The notes: a model not told the origin generated them from the sequence alone. DNA of 64,000 bases from Methylomicrobium agile (GCF_000733855.1 NZ_JPOJ01000001.1:3303001-3367000); one strand, 5' to 3'; positions 1 through 8,784 are shown, numbered from the stretch's first letter. Numbers and translations: made by a program.

Positions 1-888
1 CCGGAAGCCCAAGTTAGAAGCCGGCTCTGGGAAGAGCGCATGCTGCCTCTGCTCGCCATCGATACCCGTTTGTCGAACGCCTTGCTCAAACATCTCGACG
101 TCATCGAAGACATGGCGGCGGACGATGCCGTTCTGCTTGCGAAATGCCTGCCCCAACTGCGGCCGGGAATGGGGCAGGGCGCTTTTTTGCGCGCGCTGCC
201 GCTCGAACATGTGGATACCAAATTCGTCGAGAACTATGCCGTCCTGCTCGGCGACCTGCTGGATTGCCTGTATGACGGTACGGCAACCCAACCGGACGGG
301 CTGCTCGGCTGGCTGGACTGCCGCGAAAATCCCCGCGGCTGGCTGCAAGTGCGGCCGCTTTGTCGACAAAGCCGGGAGCGGCTGGCCGGGCTGCCGCTGT
401 TGCAACTCGATACGCAGACTTTACGATGCCATCCGCTGCCGGCATCCTTCATCCTGGTCGTCGAAAACGTCCAAAGCGGCTATGCGCTGCCCGAACTCGA
501 CGACACGATTGCGGTATTCGGCGGGGGCGGCAATACCGCCTGGATGGATGCGGATTGGTTGGGTGCTCGGCAAATCGGCTACTGGGGCGACATCGACAGC
601 GCGGGGCTGATGTTTTTAAGCGATGCGCGCCGTCGCCAGCCGCATGTACAGGCGCTGATGATGGATGAAGCCACCTTGCTGCGGTATCGCGAGCGTATGG
701 TCGACGAGGAGAGCCCTTGCCGGCGGACGCCCGCTTGCCTGACCGCCGCCGAGCTTGGCTTGTTCGAACGGCTGCGCGACGGCTTTTACGGCAGGACGCG
801 CCTGGAGCAGGAACGCATCGCGCCGGACCATGCCTTGCGGCAACTCCTGGACTGGCTGGAGACCGGCAGAAAGCGGATTTTAAGTTAG
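1..888 (+). CDS. jetD: Wadjet protein JetD, C-terminal part (5' end outside window)
   Basis: The frame is open from base 1, so the gene starts left of the window; the Met at base 40 is probably internal. The C-terminal half matches the DUF2220/JetD Toprim-like domain: an Asn-containing ENVQSGYALPEL stretch, a Gly-rich FGGGGNT turn, then YWGDIDSAGL and MMDEATLL. These carry the acidic residues expected for metal binding. In Wadjet (JetABCD), JetD is the nuclease that cleaves small circular or plasmid DNA handled by the SMC-like JetABC complex, and jetD is normally the last gene. That fits a complete operon ending here with jetA-C upstream, unseen. No frameshift is visible in this part. Family assignment is strong; operon completeness is inference. 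Confidence 0.85.
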   Translation, partial: PEAQVRSRLWEERMLPLLAIDTRLSNALLKHLDVIEDMAADDAVLLAKCLPQLRPGMGQGAFLRALPLEHVDTKFVENYAVLLGDLLDCLYDGTATQPDGLLGWLDCRENPRGWLQVRPLCRQSRERLAGLPLLQLDTQTLRCHPLPASFILVVENVQSGYALPELDDTIAVFGGGGNTAWMDADWLGARQIGYWGDIDSAGLMFLSDARRRQPHVQALMMDEATLLRYRERMVDEESPCRRTPACLTAAELGLFERLRDGFYGRTRLEQERIAPDHALRQLLDWLETGRKRILS

Positions 889-970
889 CGCCTATGGGTG
901 TGAAACCCCGTCCCCGCTCAGTTGTTCAGAGATTCCTTAAGTTGATGCATATGGCGGGTGACGTCAGGAC

Positions 971-1009
971 CCCCCAACAAGCAGCGTTCACCGGTCGAAT
1001 TGTTGGGGG
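971..1009. repeat. 10-bp-stem hairpin between jetD and the sigma gene
   Basis: CCCCCAACAA (971-980) and TTGTTGGGGG (1000-1009) form a perfect 10-bp stem with a 19-base loop, about 85 bases after the jetD stop. There is no T tract, so it is a weak candidate for a factor-independent terminator. It could be an mRNA-stabilising hairpin or a repeat remnant. The rest of 889-1186 shows no gene. Confidence 0.45.
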
Positions 1010-1186
1010 TTCGTAAAGCTCATCCCAACGGCACTGCGGTATTTGACGCATCGTGTGCGGCATTTCACACACGGAAGCGGGCGCTTGCAATCGTCGCTGC
1101 GGGGAAAAGCCAGTCTGTCCGGCAATTGTTTGGTCAGGCACGAAAAATGCTGTGCTTAGGCTTTTAAAAAAATCCCTGGCCAGCTC

Positions 1187-1768
1187 ATGACCGATTTTTC
1201 CAATCTTTCTCAGCCGTTATGCGGCACCGGCACGGATGCTTCCGAAGATCCGGAAGGCGTATCCGACTTCACCCTTCAGCATATCGCCGATTTTATCCAG
1301 CAGCATAGGGGCGAACTGAGCCGCTTTATCATTAGGAAAGCGGGTACCGAAGATCATGCTCTGGATATTCTGCACGACGCTTTTCTGCGCATGAACGGCC
1401 ATCCGCGTCCCGAGACGGTCGAAAATCTGCGTGCGTTCGTGTTTCGGATTGTCGCCAATTTGGTCATCGACTGTCAGCGCCGCTGCCATAATCGGCTGCC
1501 GCACGAGGTCGACGAAGAAACCTGGCAAAATATTCCCGAACGCCTGCCCGGCCCGGAGAGCCGCTATCAGCAGCAGCAACGGCTCGATGCGGTCAATCGG
1601 GCCTTGGCCGAACTGCCGGAAGCCTGCCGGCTGGCTTTTTATCTGAACCGGGTCGACGGCTGTAGCCACGTCGAGATTGCCGCACGCCTGGGCATCTCCG
1701 AAAGCATGGTCGCCAAGCATCTGGCGTCGGCGATGAAACATTGCCGCGGCCGCTTGAAAAATTACTGA
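1187..1768 (+). CDS. ECF sigma factor, FecI-like
   Basis: This 193-residue protein has the two-domain ECF layout. Region 2 lies at about residues 35-100 (HALDILHDAFLRM, then ENLRAFVFRIVANLVIDCQRR). Region 4 lies at about 125-190 (ALAELPEACRLAFYLNRVDG, then a helix-turn-helix EIAARLGISESMVAKHL). It should direct RNA polymerase to a TonB-dependent receptor gene when released by the FecR-like protein encoded next. Gene order FecI, FecR, receptor is the classic siderophore cell-surface-signalling arrangement. The ATG at 1187 has no strong Shine-Dalgarno. The gene looks intact, but its likely target receptor (4093) is broken. Confidence 0.88.
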   Translation: MTDFSNLSQPLCGTGTDASEDPEGVSDFTLQHIADFIQQHRGELSRFIIRKAGTEDHALDILHDAFLRMNGHPRPETVENLRAFVFRIVANLVIDCQRRCHNRLPHEVDEETWQNIPERLPGPESRYQQQQRLDAVNRALAELPEACRLAFYLNRVDGCSHVEIAARLGISESMVAKHLASAMKHCRGRLKNY

Positions 1769-1889
1769 ACGAGGCGGCGTTTTTGACGATAACGCAGGCG
1801 TTGGCTTGGTTCTGAAAAGCGCCGTTGAATAGGTAAAAGCGCGGGCGGGCTTTCTCGTATTCCAATGCCGTTGGTTAAGGGGGAGAATT

Positions 1890-1988
1890 CGTCATTCCGG
1901 CAAGGAATGCCGGAGTCCAGGTGCTAGGGATGGCGAGCTTTAATACATCCCTGTAGTCTGGATCTCGGCAATCCATGCCGAGATGACG
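1890..1988. repeat. Interspersed repeat with inverted ends (CGTCATTCCGG..ATGACG)
   Basis: The 99-base element begins CGTCATTCCGGCAAGGAATGC and ends GCAATCCATGCCGAGATGACG. The outer bases are complementary and each end also carries its own small palindrome. This is typical of REP/MITE-like elements; a related half (CGTCATCCCGGCAAGCCC) occurs at 53503. It fills part of the 390-base gap between the fecI- and fecR-like genes, in which I see no coding region. Confidence 0.6.
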
Positions 1989-2158
1989 GTAACTTAACAG
2001 TCATGAAAATCACCGTTCACCCTTCGGAATGAAAATGTATTTTCACGGTAACGGCATTGCCTCGTGTTTCCCCGTTTAACGGCTCAACTGCTTTATAATG
2101 GCAACAATTCTTTATTGATCCGTCATAATAACCATCATAAAAGTGTCCCATTATCGCC

Positions 2159-3142
2159 ATGTCCAAAGCCCCGGTTTCAGAAATTACCGCCCTATCCGAT
2201 CAGGCCATCGATTGGGTGATCCGGCTGAATTCCGGCAAGGCGGCCGCTGAGGATTTTGCCGAGGCCAAGGCTTGGCAAAGCCGCAGTCCCTCGCACCGCA
2301 AGGCGTTTGCCGAGGCCGAACAGCTGTGGTTGGAGATGGGGAACGCCATGCTGGCGAGCGCGCCGCCTGCCGCCGGCCTCCGGAAAATCCCCGCCGGAAC
2401 CCGGCGCGGCCGATCCCACGGCCGGCAATGGGCCGGTTTAGCCGCTGGCCTGCTTCTGGCCGCGTCGGCGATTCAGTTTTTAGGCTTCGGCGAACGTTGG
2501 TTCAGCGATTATTCCACCGGCGTCGGCGAGCAGAAACATGTCATCCTCGCGGACGGCAGCCAGGTCGCGCTGAATACCGACACCGCGTTCTCGGTCGCCT
2601 TCGACGCCGCCGGCAGGCATATCGCCTTGCATCGCGGGCAAGCGGTATTTACCGTGGCCAAAGATCCCGCCAGGCCGTTTGAGGTCGCCACCGGCACCGC
2701 CGTCGTCAAGGCCTTGGGCACCGTATTTGAGGTTTGGGAAGATAGCCGGGGCACGCGCGTGACGGTCGAGGAGCACGCCGTCGGCGTCAAAGGACTTGAT
2801 GACAAGGATTATCCGGAATCGAGCCGGGTCAATGCCGGACAGCAAGCCCGCTACAGCCCGGAACACGGATTCGAAGCCCCTGTTGCGATCGACCCCAAGC
2901 AGATGTCGGCCTGGCGGCGCGGCAAGCTGATCTTTAAAAACCAGCCGTTGGCGGCGGTGGTCGCCGAATTGGATCGCTATTATCCCGGCCGCATGGTGAT
3001 CGTCAACGGCGGGCTCGAAACCTTGCGCGTCACCGGCGTCTTTCCCGTGGGCGACCCCGCCGCCGCGTTGGACATGATCGCCGACATTCTGCCGGTCAAC
3101 ATCACCCGCATCACGCCGTGGCTGACGTTGCTCCGGGGATGA
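2159..3142 (+). CDS. FecR family anti-sigma / signal transducer
   Basis: This 327-residue inner-membrane protein shows the FecR layout. An N-terminal cytoplasmic DUF4880-type segment (SDQAIDWVIRLNSGKA) is followed by SPSHRKAFAEAEQLW, a single membrane helix near residues 95-112 (GLAAGLLLAASAIQFLG), and the periplasmic FecR domain (GEQKHVILADGSQVALNTDT; GQAVFTVAKDPARPFEV). The C-terminal DUF4974-like part ends in the RVTGVFPVGDP segment. It would hold the sigma factor inactive until a loaded receptor's N-terminal domain contacts it in the periplasm. The gap to the sigma gene is unusually long (390 bases, repeat-filled), so the two may not be strictly co-transcribed. Confidence 0.9.
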   Translation: MSKAPVSEITALSDQAIDWVIRLNSGKAAAEDFAEAKAWQSRSPSHRKAFAEAEQLWLEMGNAMLASAPPAAGLRKIPAGTRRGRSHGRQWAGLAAGLLLAASAIQFLGFGERWFSDYSTGVGEQKHVILADGSQVALNTDTAFSVAFDAAGRHIALHRGQAVFTVAKDPARPFEVATGTAVVKALGTVFEVWEDSRGTRVTVEEHAVGVKGLDDKDYPESSRVNAGQQARYSPEHGFEAPVAIDPKQMSAWRRGKLIFKNQPLAAVVAELDRYYPGRMVIVNGGLETLRVTGVFPVGDPAAALDMIADILPVNITRITPWLTLLRG

Positions 3143-3148
3143 TTCACT

Positions 3149-3224
3149 CCCCTCTTTGAAAAAGAGGGGCCGGGGGAGATTTATCAAACAAATCCCCCTC
3201 GATCCCCCCTTTTTCAAAAAGGGG
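3149..3224. repeat. Paired hairpins after fecR (CCCCTCTTT and CCCCTTTTT palindromes)
   Basis: A palindrome at 3149-3169 (CCCCTCTTTGAAAAAGAGGGG) and another at 3206-3224 (CCCCTTTTTCAAAAAGGGG) flank GC-rich sequence that is itself complementary across the pair. This is a common interspersed intergenic element in proteobacteria and may also end fecR transcription. Confidence 0.6.
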
Positions 3225-3309
3225 AAGTTATTTCTGGCGAAATCCTAAGCGCCCTGATTCCGGCTTATCTTAACGATATTGGGCCCCATGCTTGCAGGAT
3301 AAATTTGCA

Positions 3310-3675
3310 TTATTTTTTTACGATAATGACTTCATCGAGATAAGCCTGAAAGATTGCATCGTAAGTCACAATCCATAGATTCTCGTATTTCGCTTGAGCG
3401 AGCAACAAGCGGTCAAAAGGGCCTTTATAGCGAGCGCCCAATTCAAACAGCGTCTGGGCGTGGTACGGCGTAACGTTCAACCATCGAAAACCTTGCGCCT
3501 GAATGTCTTCGGCGACTTTGCCGGAAGGCAAGGGCATTCTGCCCAGGCCGTTCTTGATCGCCATTTACCGCGCTGACCCAGGCGCCTTCGGCCTGAATCC
3601 GTTCGATGAGTGCACGGTCCGGCACTTCTCCCATCAGCCAGTCGTAAACGAGGTATCAAGCAGCAGACGCGTCAT
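3310..3675 (-). pseudogene. Broken VapC-type PIN-domain toxin
   Basis: The reading starts at 3675 (MTRLLLDTSF), which is a typical PIN start with the first acidic residue. It hits a stop after TTG unless the frame moves to DWLMGEVPDRALIERIQ. After WVSAV the frame must change again, with several residues missing, to continue MAIKNGLGRMPLPSG through FDRLLLAQAKYE and TYDAIFQAYLDEVIIV. The C-terminal half alone is an 84-codon open frame (3310-3564), which cannot be a working PIN nuclease without the N-terminal Asp. The start overlaps the antitoxin gene by 20 bases. Two independent lesions make a sequencing error less likely. Confidence 0.85.
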
Positions 3676-3910
3676 CGTCTTCCGTAAACAGACGTTCGAC
3701 TTCCGCGTTGTTCCCGGCGGAATTCCAATCGGCGGCATAGCCGGCCTTGCCGCGCCAGGCGCCGGGAGCGGCTACCTTGGGCGCTTCGTATTTGACGATT
3801 CTGGCGACAGGTTTGCCGTTGCGCGCGATGATCACTTCTTCATCCCGCTCGGCGGCAACGATCAGGCTGGAGAGGCTATTTTTAGCCTCGAGTATATTGA
3901 CTTGCATCAT
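3656..3910 (-). CDS. Phd/YefM-family antitoxin
   Basis: This 84-residue protein has the Phd/YefM signature: MQVNILEAKNSLSSLIVAAERDEEVIIARNGKPVARIV. That is the N-terminal DNA-binding fold, followed by a toxin-wrapping acidic tail (EVERLFTEDDDASAA). A Shine-Dalgarno (GAGG) lies just before the tandem ATG-ATG. It is the intact partner of the decayed PIN toxin immediately downstream. With no toxin to neutralise it may persist only as an autoregulator or by drift. Confidence 0.88.
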   Translation of the reverse strand: MMQVNILEAKNSLSSLIVAAERDEEVIIARNGKPVARIVKYEAPKVAAPGAWRGKAGYAADWNSAGNNAEVERLFTEDDDASAA

Positions 3911-4092
3911 ACAATCCTCATAGCTTGGCTAGGCATGGCTAAGAATAGGTGCTCCATTTTCCCTTGTCAAAGGCGGCCGGCGCTTTGAAATGGCGCATAT
4001 AAAAATTCGGATACCGATTACAAGATTTTCCCGCTGATCCGTCTTAACCCATACGCGGCGTTATTTTGCCGCTTCATTGTTAAGGGGAAAAC

Positions 4093-4865
4093 ATGGAAAC
4101 CAGACATCGAAACGACAAAGCAAAGCCCGGCGATAATCGATTATTGCCCGCCTGTATCGCCTCGGCGTTGCTCGCCGGCGGTTTCGGCATGCCGGCGCTG
4201 GCCGGCTCCGCCCTGCAAACCTTCGACATCCCGGCGCAGCCGATGGACAGCGCCTTGACCGAACTGGCCGACCGCGCCGGCCTGCGTTTACTGTATCAGG
4301 CCGGCGCGGTCGGCGCTTTACGGTCGCGCCCGGTGTCCGGCCGGCACACGCCGGAACAGGCGCTGCGCATCATGCTGGCCGATTCCGGGTTGGAGTATCG
4401 GAAAACGGCGGGGGATACGATTACGGTGGAGAAAAGTACAAAGCGGGCATCGGCCCCGGCTTCGGGAAACGTCGAACTGCCGCCAATGACGGTGACGGGC
4501 GCGGCGGAATATGATTCGACCGATCCTTATAACAAGAACTACGCCATTCGTAATTCCAGCACAGCTACCAAGACCGACACGCCGCTCATCGAAACACCAG
4601 TGTCGCTGCAAATCGTGCCAAGGACCGTAATGGATGACCAGAAAAGCACGCGCATCAAGGATGCGCTGGAAAACGTCAGTGGCGTGCGGGCGCGGCCGAC
4701 ATTGGGTCTTGGCACTGGCTTCATTATTCGCGGCTTTCAAAATGACAGGGTTTACCGGAATGGATTGCTCTTTGGTAACGACGGATTTCCAGGGGAATTC
4801 GATGTCGGCAATCTGCAAAGCATTGAAGTGCTCAAAGGTCCCGCGGCTGTATTGTATGGCCGTAT
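4093..4865 (+). pseudogene. TonB-dependent siderophore receptor, N-terminal fragment cut by an IS
   Basis: The fragment has a signal peptide (residues 1-38, cleaving near ALAGSA) and a FecA-like STN signalling domain (about 40-115, FDIPAQPMDSALTELADRAGL). It then has a TonB-box-like region and the start of the plug (TPVSLQIVPRTVMDDQ; DALENVSGVR; GFIIRGF; EVLKGPAAVLYGR). A full receptor is usually 700-800 residues; here the homology ends after about 257 codons exactly at the IS left end. The barrel sequence does not appear on the other side of the IS, so this is loss rather than simple interruption. The STN domain shows it was the sensor for the upstream sigma/anti-sigma pair. A Shine-Dalgarno AAGGGG precedes the ATG. 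Confidence 0.92.
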
Positions 4866-6192
4866 GAGGGTGTAAATAATTCCGTGTAACCGCTTATTTT
4901 CAGTGTAGTAAACTTCTCTCAAGGAGAGCAGAAAATGAGCGATATTATTAAAGACCCCACGATGGTTGCCGCTTGACAAGATTTGGCCCGTGGCGTTAAG
5001 TCAGAGCGTGATTTAGCGGCACTGACTCAGGATTTACTGAAAATCACGGTAGAAGCCTCGCTGAATGCCGAAATGGATGCCCATTTAGGGTATGCCAAGC
5101 CTTCTCCCGAAGGCTATGGTTCCGGCAATAGTCGCAACGGTTATGGCACAAAAAAGCTGAAAAGCGGACACGGGGTCATTGAGATTGACACCCCACGCGA
5201 TCGTAACGGCAGCTTCGAGCCGCCGCTGGTCACCAAGCATCAAACCCGCTTGAGTCATTTTGACGATAAGATTCTGACCTTGTATGCCAAGGGCATGAGC
5301 ACGCGAGATATCGTCGAAACCTTCCGCGAACTCTATGGCGCCGATATCTCGCCCACCCTGGTGTCTAATGTCACGGAAGCGGTACTGGGCAAAGTGATCG
5401 AGTGGCAATCCCGACCCTTGGATGCGCTCTATCCTATCCTCTATCTGGACTGCATTGTCGTCAAAATCCGGCAGGACAAGCGAGTCATCAACAAAGCCGT
5501 TTACCTGGCGCTCGGCGTCACCCTGGAAGGCAGAAAGGAGTTGCTGGGTCTGTGGCTGTCCGAAAATGAAGGCGCCAAATTCTGGCTGTCGGTCCTGACC
5601 GAACTGAAAAACCGCGGCGTCAAGGATGTGCTCATTGCCTGTGTCGATGGCTTAACCGGTTTTCCGGAAGCGATCGCCGCCGCTTTCCCAAGCACACAAG
5701 TCCAACTCTGTATCGTGCATAGGGTGCGCAATTCCTTGCGTTTCGTGTCCTGGAAAGACCGCAAAACCGTCGCCGCCGGGCTCCGGAAAATCTACCAGTC
5801 CGTTACCGTGACTGAAGCAGAACAGGAATTGGAAGCCTTTGCCGCGCAATGGGACGGCCAATACCCCTCCATCAGTCGCTCCTGGCGCAACCACTGGGCC
5901 AACTTGATCGCATTCTTCGATTACCCTGACGCGATCCGGAAAATCATTTACACCACCAATGCCATTGAATCGATCAATAGCGTGATTAGAAAAGCCATCA
6001 ATCAACGGAAACTGTTCCCCAATGACGATTCGGCTATGAAAGTCATTTATTTGGCAATCGAGAATGCCTCTAAAAAATGGTCCATGCCATTGCGCGATTG
6101 GAAGCCGGCTATTAATCAGTTTATGATTATGTTTCCAGACCGCATGCCCAATTAAATTTAACCGCAGTTTACACGGATTGTTTTACACTCTC
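4866..6192 (+). mobile_element. IS256-family insertion sequence
   Basis: The ends are imperfect inverted repeats. The left end begins GAGGGTGTAAATAATTCCGT, and the complement of the right end begins GAGAGTGTAAAAAATCCGTG. One transposase gene of the IS256 (mutator) family fills the element. Flanking bases (GGCCGTAT on the left, GCCAACTG on the right) do not match as an 8- or 9-base target duplication. This is best explained by a deletion or recombination next to the element, consistent with the missing receptor 3' part. End coordinates are accurate to a few bases. Confidence 0.85.
4983..6155 (+). CDS. IS256-family transposase (upstream ATG start interrupted by TGA)
   Basis: This 390-residue DDE transposase of the mutator type has the expected N-terminal region (ALTQDLLKITVEASLNAEMDAHLGY). 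The catalytic region includes LYLDCIVVKIR, CVDGLTGFPEAI and IYTTNAIESINSVIRKA. The natural start appears to be ATG 4935, which has a good Shine-Dalgarno (AAGGAG at 4921). That frame reads MSDIIKDPTMVAA then TGA (4974-4976), then continues in frame. The annotated start is therefore the TTG at 4983. Either translation restarts there, losing 16 residues, or this copy is inactive. The rest of the frame is intact, suggesting a recent event. Confidence 0.85.
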   Translation: MARGVKSERDLAALTQDLLKITVEASLNAEMDAHLGYAKPSPEGYGSGNSRNGYGTKKLKSGHGVIEIDTPRDRNGSFEPPLVTKHQTRLSHFDDKILTLYAKGMSTRDIVETFRELYGADISPTLVSNVTEAVLGKVIEWQSRPLDALYPILYLDCIVVKIRQDKRVINKAVYLALGVTLEGRKELLGLWLSENEGAKFWLSVLTELKNRGVKDVLIACVDGLTGFPEAIAAAFPSTQVQLCIVHRVRNSLRFVSWKDRKTVAAGLRKIYQSVTVTEAEQELEAFAAQWDGQYPSISRSWRNHWANLIAFFDYPDAIRKIIYTTNAIESINSVIRKAINQRKLFPNDDSAMKVIYLAIENASKKWSMPLRDWKPAINQFMIMFPDRMPN

Positions 6193-6304
6193 GCCAACTG
6201 TTCAAATTCCTCAAGTATGGCCAAGTATTTTCGAGAACGTTATGAATCACGTTAGCGTAGTAGTACGTCTCGAAAAACTCCATTCGCTGAAAAGTTTCAC
6301 GCAT
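6170..6304 (-). other. Possible truncated small ORF running into the IS
   Basis: On the minus strand an ATG at 6304, with GGAG upstream, opens a frame reading MRETFQRMEFFETYYYANVI. It crosses into the IS right end and stops there after 44 codons. It could be the start of a real gene cut by the IS or by the deletion next to it, or chance. I do not recognise it. Confidence 0.2.
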
Positions 6305-6533
6305 AATTCATAACTCCAAACAAGGAATTAGATAACTAATTGCAAGCTCAACTAAAAATGCTATTCGATACAAATAATATTGATCAGCATTTGATTAAAT
6401 TTTTCAAATTTTTTCCAGAATTGTGTGATATTTTATCAAACTTTGAAGCAAAATAGCCTATTCGTTATATCTTATAAATTCTAGTTTTTATCAACTAATT
6501 TGCTTAATATTTAAAACCTTATCCCGAACCCGA
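6305..6533. other. AT-rich stretch without a gene
   Basis: About 230 bases of very AT-rich DNA lie between the IS and the first island gene. I see no ORF, no copy of the ssrA 3' end (a possible attachment site), and no clear terminator. It marks the composition change from GC-rich chromosome to AT-richer island. Confidence 0.5.
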
Positions 6534-6992
6534 TCAAAAGGTTAATCCCTGATAATCACCACACCGCCTCGGAACATCATCAACAGGCCTGAAATCCTGC
6601 TTTTGACACCTCTTGTTCTTTAGATGCAGGCACTCCCGGCAATAATGCCGGTCATCAAGAAGTTCAACAGGTGGTTTCGGCAGATGCTGTTCAGCCCATT
6701 GCAGCATCCAAATCCGCTTATCGGCATCAACCGCACAGATTTGCAACATTTCCTGAATAACTTTCTGATCCGTTTCACCAATGGCGGTCAGATAATCCAG
6801 AATTTTCTGCCTGTCCTGATCGGACAATGTTTGTAAATTTGGATATTGCTTGTTATGCCGGTGAATCGGGGGAACCGGGGAACTTCCCTTGTAAACAGCG
6901 GCTTTCAACGGTTCCCTGAACGATTTTTGTAAAACAGCCGGGGGAACATTTGCCGTTTGGTTTGAAAGCTGGCTGAACAATCCCTCAAGCAT
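6534..6992 (-). CDS. Hypothetical Cys-rich protein of the mobile-element replication module
   Basis: The start at 6992 (MLEGLFSQLSNQ) is chosen because GGAGGAAGAGG precedes it and it overlaps the DUF927 stop by 8 bases, giving 152 residues; an upstream in-frame Met would extend deep into DUF927. The C-terminal 45 residues hold a CRECLHLKNKRCQ cluster and a further Cys (RRCGDYQG). This resembles a small zinc-binding element. The middle (LSDQDRQKILDYLTAIGETDQKVIQEML) is helical and hydrophilic. It is translationally coupled to the DUF927 gene. I do not recognise a family; a role in element replication or maintenance is inference from its neighbours. Confidence 0.7.
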   Translation of the reverse strand: MLEGLFSQLSNQTANVPPAVLQKSFREPLKAAVYKGSSPVPPIHRHNKQYPNLQTLSDQDRQKILDYLTAIGETDQKVIQEMLQICAVDADKRIWMLQWAEQHLPKPPVELLDDRHYCRECLHLKNKRCQKQDFRPVDDVPRRCGDYQGLTF

Positions 6993-8784
6993 GCGCCTCT
7001 TCCTCCCTGGGTGAGATGCAATAGAGGCAAAGCTTGCCATGGCCCTTGATGGTAATTTTCTTGTAACGCTTGTCGGAATAGCGGTCGGCGATCCAGTGGG
7101 CTTCTTCCAGGGCATCCAGGATGCGGGTCAGGCCGAATTTGCCGCCGGCGATTTCCAACTCCTCGCCGCTGAACAAATAAATCCGCTCTTCGCCTTGATC
7201 CATATACCAACCGGAACGGTCGCCACGCGGCTTTTCTTCCGGATTGTTTTTATCGGTAAAGCGGGTATCGCCGAATTTAAGGATATAAGTACGAACGTTC
7301 TGCAATATTTGCTGGCTTTCGGTCAAGCCATGACCGCGTTCGGTTTGCCATTGCCGGTAGATCAACTGGCAGGCTTGCAGCGCGACGCCGGATTGCCAAG
7401 GTAAAATACCGGCTTCGCTAGCCAGTTCACCAGCCATGGCATACACGGCAAATCGGGACGCCACTCTGGCCGATTGCGGATCGGTATGGGTAAACTGCGC
7501 TTCCAGTATGGACAATGTCTCGATAAAGTCTTCATCGCCTTGGCTGATCAAGTATTCAACAAACTTGATACCGGCATGGCCGTAATGTCTGGCACATTGC
7601 TGCTTCAGATAATTGGAAAACTCCCGGCCATCCTGGAAATGGTGCAGATCATCAAACAAGCCGAATTGACGGTTGGCGCGGATACTCAGTAAGCGCAATA
7701 ATTGACCGGCCTTGGCCTGTTTACCGTTTTCCTCCAATACTTTGTTAACCGGCCTCTCACCGGAAGACAAAATGGAAAGCCGCCAATGCTGTACCTGTTT
7801 GGCAGCGCCAAGCTTGTTGGCCCTGGTTTTGCCGGTACCGTTGCCCAGGCAATACACAATACTGCCCACTTCCTGAGGATCGGCCTCATTGATTTCATCC
7901 AGGCATAAACAGGTATCGGACAAAGCGACGGCTATGCTTTCCAGGCCATTGGCGGTTGCCCGCCAACTGCGTTTAAAATGCTGATCGCCCCAAACCGATG
8001 CCGCCAATTGTAAGGCCGTGGTTTTGCCGCTACTGGAATCACCTGTCCAGTGTATGCCGCCGGAATCATGATGTACTTTCGCCAATAATGGCCCAGCCAA
8101 AGCCACGCAGACTGAAACAATCAAAATCGGATTGCCTATACAACACGCTGCAAGGCTTTGCCATTGCCGGAAATCGCCGCCGCAACCTATAGTATTGATA
8201 TGACTTATACCGTCACTTTGCAAAAACACATCCTGAGCGCCGATAATACTGCCCGGCAGCACAAAGGAATGACCTTTGGCTGTCCAGCCGGTACGTGTCA
8301 CTGACGTCACCACTTTAGGCGGCACGAAGGATTGCAGATAATCCATCAACCGATGCCGCTGCTTCCATTCGATTTCCACACCGAACGCCAACAATTCGCC
8401 GCGGATTTCCTCGCCGGAACCGCGCAACAATTCCATTGGCATCGGCCATTTCCGCCAGTTGCCAAAGGTGTCTTTATAGCGTAGCAAACGGCCAAAATAG
8501 CGGCCATCCTCGCTATTGGTCACCGCATCGATATACAATGGCGAACAAATTCGAACCACATGCTGTGTGGCAGATCGGCGCTGATTGGCTTCCGTCTGAT
8601 AGCAATACCACACCCCGGCACGGCGTTGCCCGTTGAGCTCAAAACTCTCATCCTCGACCAGATAACAAGGCAACTGCAGATCGGCAAACGACAATTGCTT
8701 GACCGGCTTGGCCATAGCCACTTCCTGCTGCAATAACGCCAACTCCGCCTCATCCAGATCCAGCGTCTCAGGCAGAAATATCAT
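6985..8784 (-). CDS. DUF927 domain ATPase/helicase-like protein
   Basis: The protein has 599 residues from ATG 8784, which overlaps the upstream gene's stop as ATGA and is preceded by GGAGGG. The DUF927 region is evident: VTRTGWTAKGHSFVLPG, a Walker A (GDSSSGKTTALQLAASVWG), a Walker B-like CLCLDEINEADP, and SSGERPVNKVLEENG. DUF927 proteins are primase/helicase-like ATPases common on plasmids, phages and integrative elements, thought to act in element replication. It sits in a compact minus-strand operon of AlpA-like, unknown, DUF927 and Cys-rich genes. The frame is intact. Confidence 0.85.
   Translation of the reverse strand: MIFLPETLDLDEAELALLQQEVAMAKPVKQLSFADLQLPCYLVEDESFELNGQRRAGVWYCYQTEANQRRSATQHVVRICSPLYIDAVTNSEDGRYFGRLLRYKDTFGNWRKWPMPMELLRGSGEEIRGELLAFGVEIEWKQRHRLMDYLQSFVPPKVVTSVTRTGWTAKGHSFVLPGSIIGAQDVFLQSDGISHINTIGCGGDFRQWQSLAACCIGNPILIVSVCVALAGPLLAKVHHDSGGIHWTGDSSSGKTTALQLAASVWGDQHFKRSWRATANGLESIAVALSDTCLCLDEINEADPQEVGSIVYCLGNGTGKTRANKLGAAKQVQHWRLSILSSGERPVNKVLEENGKQAKAGQLLRLLSIRANRQFGLFDDLHHFQDGREFSNYLKQQCARHYGHAGIKFVEYLISQGDEDFIETLSILEAQFTHTDPQSARVASRFAVYAMAGELASEAGILPWQSGVALQACQLIYRQWQTERGHGLTESQQILQNVRTYILKFGDTRFTDKNNPEEKPRGDRSGWYMDQGEERIYLFSGEELEIAGGKFGLTRILDALEEAHWIADRYSDKRYKKITIKGHGKLCLYCISPREEEAHA

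Noticed and set aside
6193-6533. Left attachment site copy of the ssrA 3' end
   Set aside because: I looked for GGTGGAGGCGGCGGGAATT-like sequence here and to the left and saw none.
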